Source: Hymenobacter cavernae
Lineage (GTDB): Bacteria > Bacteroidota > Bacteroidia > Cytophagales > Hymenobacteraceae
Length of the DNA: 64,000 nucleotides
Assembly: GCF_014641455.1 (NCBI RefSeq)
Contig: NZ_BMHT01000006.1
Location: forward strand, 124,001 to 188,000
Direction: 5' to 3'
The position numbers were made by a program, and so were the translations under genes. This document shows, piece by piece, positions 60,631-64,000 of the stretch. Each line of letters opens with the position of its first letter. Position 1 is the stretch's first letter. Below the pieces are notes generated by a model. The model was not told where the DNA came from and searched no databases. It saw only the letters and a list, made by a program, of their open reading frames with translations.

Positions 60631-61779
60631 CTACTCCGGCTTTACATCCTTAAAGCCCATCTGCTTCACCTCTTCGCTCGATAGGTTCTTCACCTCAGAA
60701 ATCACCGATATATCTGATTTCTGAACCAGGTTATTGGTTTTGTTCTCAGCGGCTGCGGGTTGTGCTTGCGAGGAAGCCGTTACCTGAGAAGCTTTATTCT
60801 GAATTTCAACCGTTTCGGCTTGCAGGCGCGTGACCTTCTTTTGCGCGGTCATCAACTCATCTTTCAGGTTGTTTACCTGCGCCCGGTACTCGTCGGCTAC
60901 TACGCGCTGGCTTCTTAGCATTTCCTGCATTTCGGCCACGCGGTTTTTCAGTTCGTTGGCTTCGGCGCGGGCCGCGTTCAGCTCACTTTCCCGGATGCGG
61001 CGTTCCTGCTCGGCCCTGTCCACCACCATTTTTTCCTGCTGAACCTGCTGCCGCACGGCCAGCTCGCTGTTGCTGATCAGGTTATCGCAGTTCTTGGTCA
61101 TGAGCAGGTTGGTGAGGCTCACCAAGTCGACCGACACGACGTAATCCGTCTTGAACTGGTCGGAGGAGTTGTACACCTTGCCGCCCGCGCTGAACACAGT
61201 GCCGCTGATACCGGCTTCCGTGTTAATTTCCTGATAGGTGCGGCTGTGCACGCTCGTCACTTTCGCCGACCGGATATAGTAGATCTTCTTCTTAATCTCC
61301 TTGTCGACGTTCTTCGCGGCCCGGCAAATATCCAGGTACGGAATAGAGGTTTCCGGCACGAGCACGCCGTTCACGTCCGTCAGAATTACCTCCACAATGG
61401 AAGCGGTAGAAGCCGCCACCGACGCCACCATGTAGCTGCCGTTCATCGCCGACGCCGAGCTGATTTTGGAATTGTACAGCACATCCGACAGCGTTGAGCT
61501 GCGCAAGGGCGGCTCCCCCGATTTGATGTACTGCCCAATAATACTCGCTTTATCCTTGTCTTCCAGCAAGATAAGGCAACCCACCAGGTCTTCGATCTTG
61601 TTGCGGTACATGGCCAGCCCCTTGATGAAGGTGCGGTCGGTGTAGTCGCGGGGGAAGTGGGCATTCAGGGTCGAGCCCGCATCACTGAGCTTCACCCGCA
61701 CAATGCGCTGGGCACTAGCCGGGCTATAAGCAAAAGCGGAACCTAGGGTTGCTAACAGGATGAACAGTACTTTTTTCAT
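60631..61779 (-). CDS. Exported hypothetical protein with coiled coil, 382 aa
   Basis: The signal peptide is residues 1-23 (MKKVLFILLATLGSAFAYSP, then ASAQ). A globular part follows to about 235. Then comes a long coiled coil at about 240-325, with heptads rich in Glu/Arg/Leu (RAEQERRIRESELNAARAEA, ANELKNRVAEMQEM). The tail is Ser/Lys-rich. It is periplasmic or attached to the outer membrane. I do not recognise a family. The gene is isolated. ACCTAGGG occurs within the signal sequence codons. Confidence 0.7.
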   Translation of the reverse strand: MKKVLFILLATLGSAFAYSPASAQRIVRVKLSDAGSTLNAHFPRDYTDRTFIKGLAMYRNKIEDLVGCLILLEDKDKASIIGQYIKSGEPPLRSSTLSDVLYNSKISSASAMNGSYMVASVAASTASIVEVILTDVNGVLVPETSIPYLDICRAAKNVDKEIKKKIYYIRSAKVTSVHSRTYQEINTEAGISGTVFSAGGKVYNSSDQFKTDYVVSVDLVSLTNLLMTKNCDNLISNSELAVRQQVQQEKMVVDRAEQERRIRESELNAARAEANELKNRVAEMQEMLRSQRVVADEYRAQVNNLKDELMTAQKKVTRLQAETVEIQNKASQVTASSQAQPAAAENKTNNLVQKSDISVISEVKNLSSEEVKQMGFKDVKPE

Positions 61780-61849
61780 GCGCTAACTATCGGAGCAGCC
61801 TTTCGCTTAGGATTCTTCTCACGAAGCTAGCTCCTGATTACAGACAAAA

Positions 61850-61954
61850 CTACTCCCTACAAAAGCAGTTCCATAAGGCTAGGCTTACCAGTTGTAGTGC
61901 ATAGCCGCTGCTAGCTTGCTGCTTTAAATCAAATGCCACAATAATGCTAGGCAT
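61850..61954 (-). pseudogene. Possible toxin start left behind a UPF0175 antitoxin
   Basis: An ATG overlapping the antitoxin stop (ATGCCTAGC) opens MPSIIVA and then runs 28 codons without similarity. Toxins paired with UPF0175 (DUF3368 PIN proteins) commonly begin MPSIV. Only about six residues match, so this is weak evidence for a deleted toxin. Confidence 0.3.
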
Positions 61955-62174
61955 TGGCTACATCGCTAGCTAAATCGGAAGCCGGGTAATTGAAAACGGA
62001 CACGCCGTACCTGCCTAGCAGCTCAATAAAGGTTCGTTTGGAAAGCCCGCAGATTTCCGCTGCTTGCCCAAGCGAAACTTTCCCTTGTTCATACAGGCGC
62101 GTTGCAACCAGCATTGCTACTTCGTTAGCATCTAAATTCAGCGTATCAGGTAGGTTGAGGGTTATTGTTTGCAT
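61947..62174 (-). CDS. UPF0175-family antitoxin-like protein
   Basis: A 75-aa protein matching the whole UPF0175 pattern: ITLNLPDTLNLDANEVAMLV, ATRLYEQGKVSLGQAAEI, then CGLSKRTFIELLGRYGVSVF with its helix-turn-helix. UPF0175 proteins are the antitoxin halves of PIN-toxin pairs. Here no intact toxin gene follows; only an overlapping ATG with a few matching codons remains. It is probably an orphan antitoxin. Confidence 0.8.
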   Translation of the reverse strand: MQTITLNLPDTLNLDANEVAMLVATRLYEQGKVSLGQAAEICGLSKRTFIELLGRYGVSVFNYPASDLASDVANA

Positions 62175-62356
62175 GCGCTAAAAGAGTAGTCAAACGAAAT
62201 GTAGCGACAATCCACCAGTGTTTTGCTATGCTACATGTCACCAAAACCCGGCATTCTTTCCTCCACCGAAAACACACTAACTTCGCCCAGCGCCTACCGC
62301 AAGCAACTCTTGCCCTAGCTTCGGGGTTCTTATCGCTCTAGCTATCCAATTCGCCT

Positions 62357-64000
62357 TTGATTTCCTTTGCCTCCTCTCCCTGGCTGATTCTACTGTGCCT
62401 GGCCGTGGGCGCGGGCTACGCGGCCCTGCTCTACTCGGCCAAAGCGCCGTGGAGCAAGCCGCTGAACTACGGCCTGGCTTTGCTGCGCTTCCTGGTAGTC
62501 AGCTTCTTGTGCTTTTTGCTGCTCTCCCCGTTCGTGAAGACGACCAGCACGACGACCGAAAAGCCTACCGTGGTACTGGCCGTCGACAACTCGCAATCGG
62601 TTGGGCTGTTTACGCCGCCGGCCGTGCTCAGCCAGGCTACCGCTGGTATGCAGCAGCTCATTACATCGTTGCGCGGCCGGGGCTTCAACGTGGAAACCCG
62701 CACGCTCGACCCGAACGCCCGCGCCTCCCGGCCCGATTCGCTGCGCTTCCAGGCGCCCGCTACGGACTTGAACGGGCTGCTCTCCGGCGTGCAGGAAGCC
62801 TACGACGGGCGCAACCTGGCCGGCGTGGTGCTGGTGTCGGATGGCATTGTGAACCAGGGTCAGTCGCCGGTGTATTCGGAGTTTAACTTCCCGATTTACA
62901 GCGTAGCCGTGGGCGACACGGTGCCGAAGAAAGACCTGAGCCTGCCGGCGCTTACGTATAACCGTGTGGCTTTTAGTGGCAACCGCTTCCCGATTGAAGC
63001 CGAAATCGGCTACGATGGCTTTAGCGGCGGCGTAGCCAACGTCCAGCTGCGCGAAAATGGCCGCGTGCTGGAAACCAAGCGCGTGAACCTAGCTCCGGGT
63101 CGGCGGCGCCAGAAAACAACGTTTCTAATTACGGCACCGGCGCCCGGCAAACGGCGCTACGAGGTCGTCATTGAGAAGCAAGCCGGCGAATTCACTACAC
63201 TCAATAACAACAAGTTCGCCTACGTGGAAGTGGTGAAAGGCAAGCTGCGCGTGCTGCTGGCCGGCGCCGCGCCTCACCCCGATTTGAAGGCGTTGCGGGC
63301 CGCCATTCTGCAAAACGACAACTTCGACCTGGTTTCGTACCTGCCTGGCATTGCGCCGCTCAAGGCTCAGGATTACGATGTTGCCATTCTGCACCAGCTA
63401 CCGGCCCGCGGCGGTGTAGGTGGCGAGGTGTTGGCGCAGGTACGTGCAAAGCGCATTCCGGCCTTTTACATCCTGGGCGCGCAATCGGACCTGAATGCGT
63501 ACAACAACCTAGGTTCGGGGCTCACCATCACGCCCCGCGGCACCCAGACCGACGACGTGACGCCAGTGCCGAACCCTACGTTTTCGCGGTTTTCCTTCGA
63601 GGAAGATGCATTGCGGCGCTTCGCTGCTTACCCGCCCGCCGCCGTGCCCTTTGGCGACTTGCGCCTGGGTGGCGGTGCCGAAGCAGCCTTGTTTCAGCAA
63701 GTTGGCAAAGTAAGCACCCAGAAGCCGCTGCTGGTATTCGGTGGTTCGCTGGAACAAAAGCAGGCCACGCTCCTTACCGACGGCAGTTGGCAGTGGCGCC
63801 TGCAAGAAGCCGCCGACCACGACGACCGCCCCGAAGCTTATGACCGCTTCATCATCCGCACGCTCCAGCTCCTGACGCAGAACGCCAACAAGAAGCGCCT
63901 CGACGTGTATCCCACGCAAGACGCCTTCACCACCGCCGATGATATAACCTTCGGCGCGGAAACCTACAACGCCATTTTCGAGCGCATCTACGGCCAGCAG
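62357..64000 (+). CDS. VWA-type membrane protein (3' end outside window)
   Basis: The frame is open from a TTG at 62357 to the right edge (548 codons visible). A stop codon 15 bases upstream leaves TTG as the only usable start. Two N-terminal helices (about 8-27 and 37-58) are followed by a von Willebrand A-like domain from about 72: VVLAVDNSQSVG carries the MIDAS-like DxSxS pattern, and VVLVSDGIVNQG is the later block. Then come repeated beta domains (PIYSVAVGDTVPKKDLSL, VRVLLAG-like LRVLLAGAAPHPDLK). It resembles large Bacteroidota VWA proteins encoded near moxR/BatA-type genes. The function is not established. Confidence 0.82.
   Translation, partial: MISFASSPWLILLCLAVGAGYAALLYSAKAPWSKPLNYGLALLRFLVVSFLCFLLLSPFVKTTSTTTEKPTVVLAVDNSQSVGLFTPPAVLSQATAGMQQLITSLRGRGFNVETRTLDPNARASRPDSLRFQAPATDLNGLLSGVQEAYDGRNLAGVVLVSDGIVNQGQSPVYSEFNFPIYSVAVGDTVPKKDLSLPALTYNRVAFSGNRFPIEAEIGYDGFSGGVANVQLRENGRVLETKRVNLAPGRRRQKTTFLITAPAPGKRRYEVVIEKQAGEFTTLNNNKFAYVEVVKGKLRVLLAGAAPHPDLKALRAAILQNDNFDLVSYLPGIAPLKAQDYDVAILHQLPARGGVGGEVLAQVRAKRIPAFYILGAQSDLNAYNNLGSGLTITPRGTQTDDVTPVPNPTFSRFSFEEDALRRFAAYPPAAVPFGDLRLGGGAEAALFQQVGKVSTQKPLLVFGGSLEQKQATLLTDGSWQWRLQEAADHDDRPEAYDRFIIRTLQLLTQNANKKRLDVYPTQDAFTTADDITFGAETYNAIFERIYGQQ

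Larger units (their letters stand above)
323..63514. repeat. Dispersed highly iterated palindrome ACCTAGGT (core CCTAGG)
   Basis: Core copies begin at 323, 1969, 2134, 2611, 2797, 3582, 4779, 6835, 7864, 9332, 9605, 10576, 10633, 11630, 12390, 12666, 12967, 13705, 14012, 14506, 15111, 16192, 20000, 22011, 22381, 22786, 22834, 22963, 23989, 24653, 25930, 27989, 28157, 30267, 30816, 31105, 32251, 33437, 34289, 34396, 34526, 35126, 35735, 36527, 36621, 36859, 36869, 37357, 37381, 38797, 39013, 40732, 41121, 41815, 42459, 42472, 44240, 45050, 45531, 46211, 47032, 47701, 48103, 50079, 52388, 52864, 54952, 55886, 57093, 58442, 58593, 58694, 59114, 59411, 59690, 61742 and 63509. About 54 extend to ACCTAGGT. 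They occur in both coding and non-coding DNA. The list was made by eye and may miss a few. Confidence 0.85.

Noticed and set aside
323..63514. CCTAGG enrichment explained only by Leu-Gly codon choice
   Set aside because: The motif is also frequent between genes, in hairpins, and in the CCT-AGG (Pro-Arg) reading, so codon preference cannot be the sole cause.

Overview
The window reads as chromosome of a pigmented, GC-rich Bacteroidota, most like Hymenobacter or a close relative in the Cytophagales. The indicators are a type IX secretion sorting domain, a TonB receptor paired with a DUF4249 lipoprotein, OmpA/PD40 and SusC-like architectures, TAnnTTTG-type -7 promoter elements, and a carotenoid cluster with ketolase and hydroxylase. 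No rRNA, CRISPR array, prophage or intact insertion sequence is visible. One tRNA (Leu, CAA) is present.

Layout. 0-2.9 kb: end of a metal-binding (HMA) gene, an unknown gene, and a LytTR response regulator convergent with a histidine kinase across a long inverted repeat. 2.9-10.5 kb: carotenoid and isoprenoid block (crtW, ispH, crtB, crtI, crtZ) with two regulators, an ECF sigma factor and a B12-binding MerR protein of the CarH type. 10.6-17.7 kb: housekeeping genes (enoyl-CoA hydratase, ComEC, GNAT, PhoH, SAM hydrolase-like, HscB, tRNA-Leu). 17.7-22 kb: an accessory island with a class II Fic protein, unknown genes, a decayed serine recombinase, and a TRADD-N-type membrane protein interrupted by one in-frame stop. 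22-34 kb: secreted and envelope proteins, a PAS protein, an amino acid permease, and an MBL-rhodanese sulfur enzyme. 34.5-41 kb: sbcD and sbcC, unusually separated by an NmrA-like gene and a dead toxin-antitoxin pair. 41-52 kb: unknown genes, HNH, thioredoxin, TonB receptor operon, purine nucleoside phosphorylase, SppA, RarA. 52-64 kb: EamA transporter, a PIN toxin-antitoxin pair with a nonsense codon, lipoamide dehydrogenase, a geranylgeranyl-reductase-like flavoprotein, FabG, an MFS transporter, unknown genes, an orphan UPF0175 antitoxin, and the start of a VWA-type membrane protein.

The most unusual signal is not a gene. The palindrome ACCTAGGT is scattered through the whole window, about 54 exact copies by eye and about 77 of its core CCTAGG, although roughly one copy of the octamer would be expected by chance and CTAG is usually rare in bacteria. 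It lies in genes, mostly as a Leu-Gly codon pair, in terminator hairpins, and at the centre of about 100-bp palindromic intergenic elements that share a layout (34.3, 41.1 and 58.5 kb; a fourth at 50.9 kb has the same arms without the core). This resembles a highly iterated palindrome like cyanobacterial HIP1. A second theme is decay of selfish or toxic genes by single mutations: four toxin or effector loci are broken while their neighbours are intact.

All counts and matches were made by eye. Family names rest on recognised motifs, not on searches.
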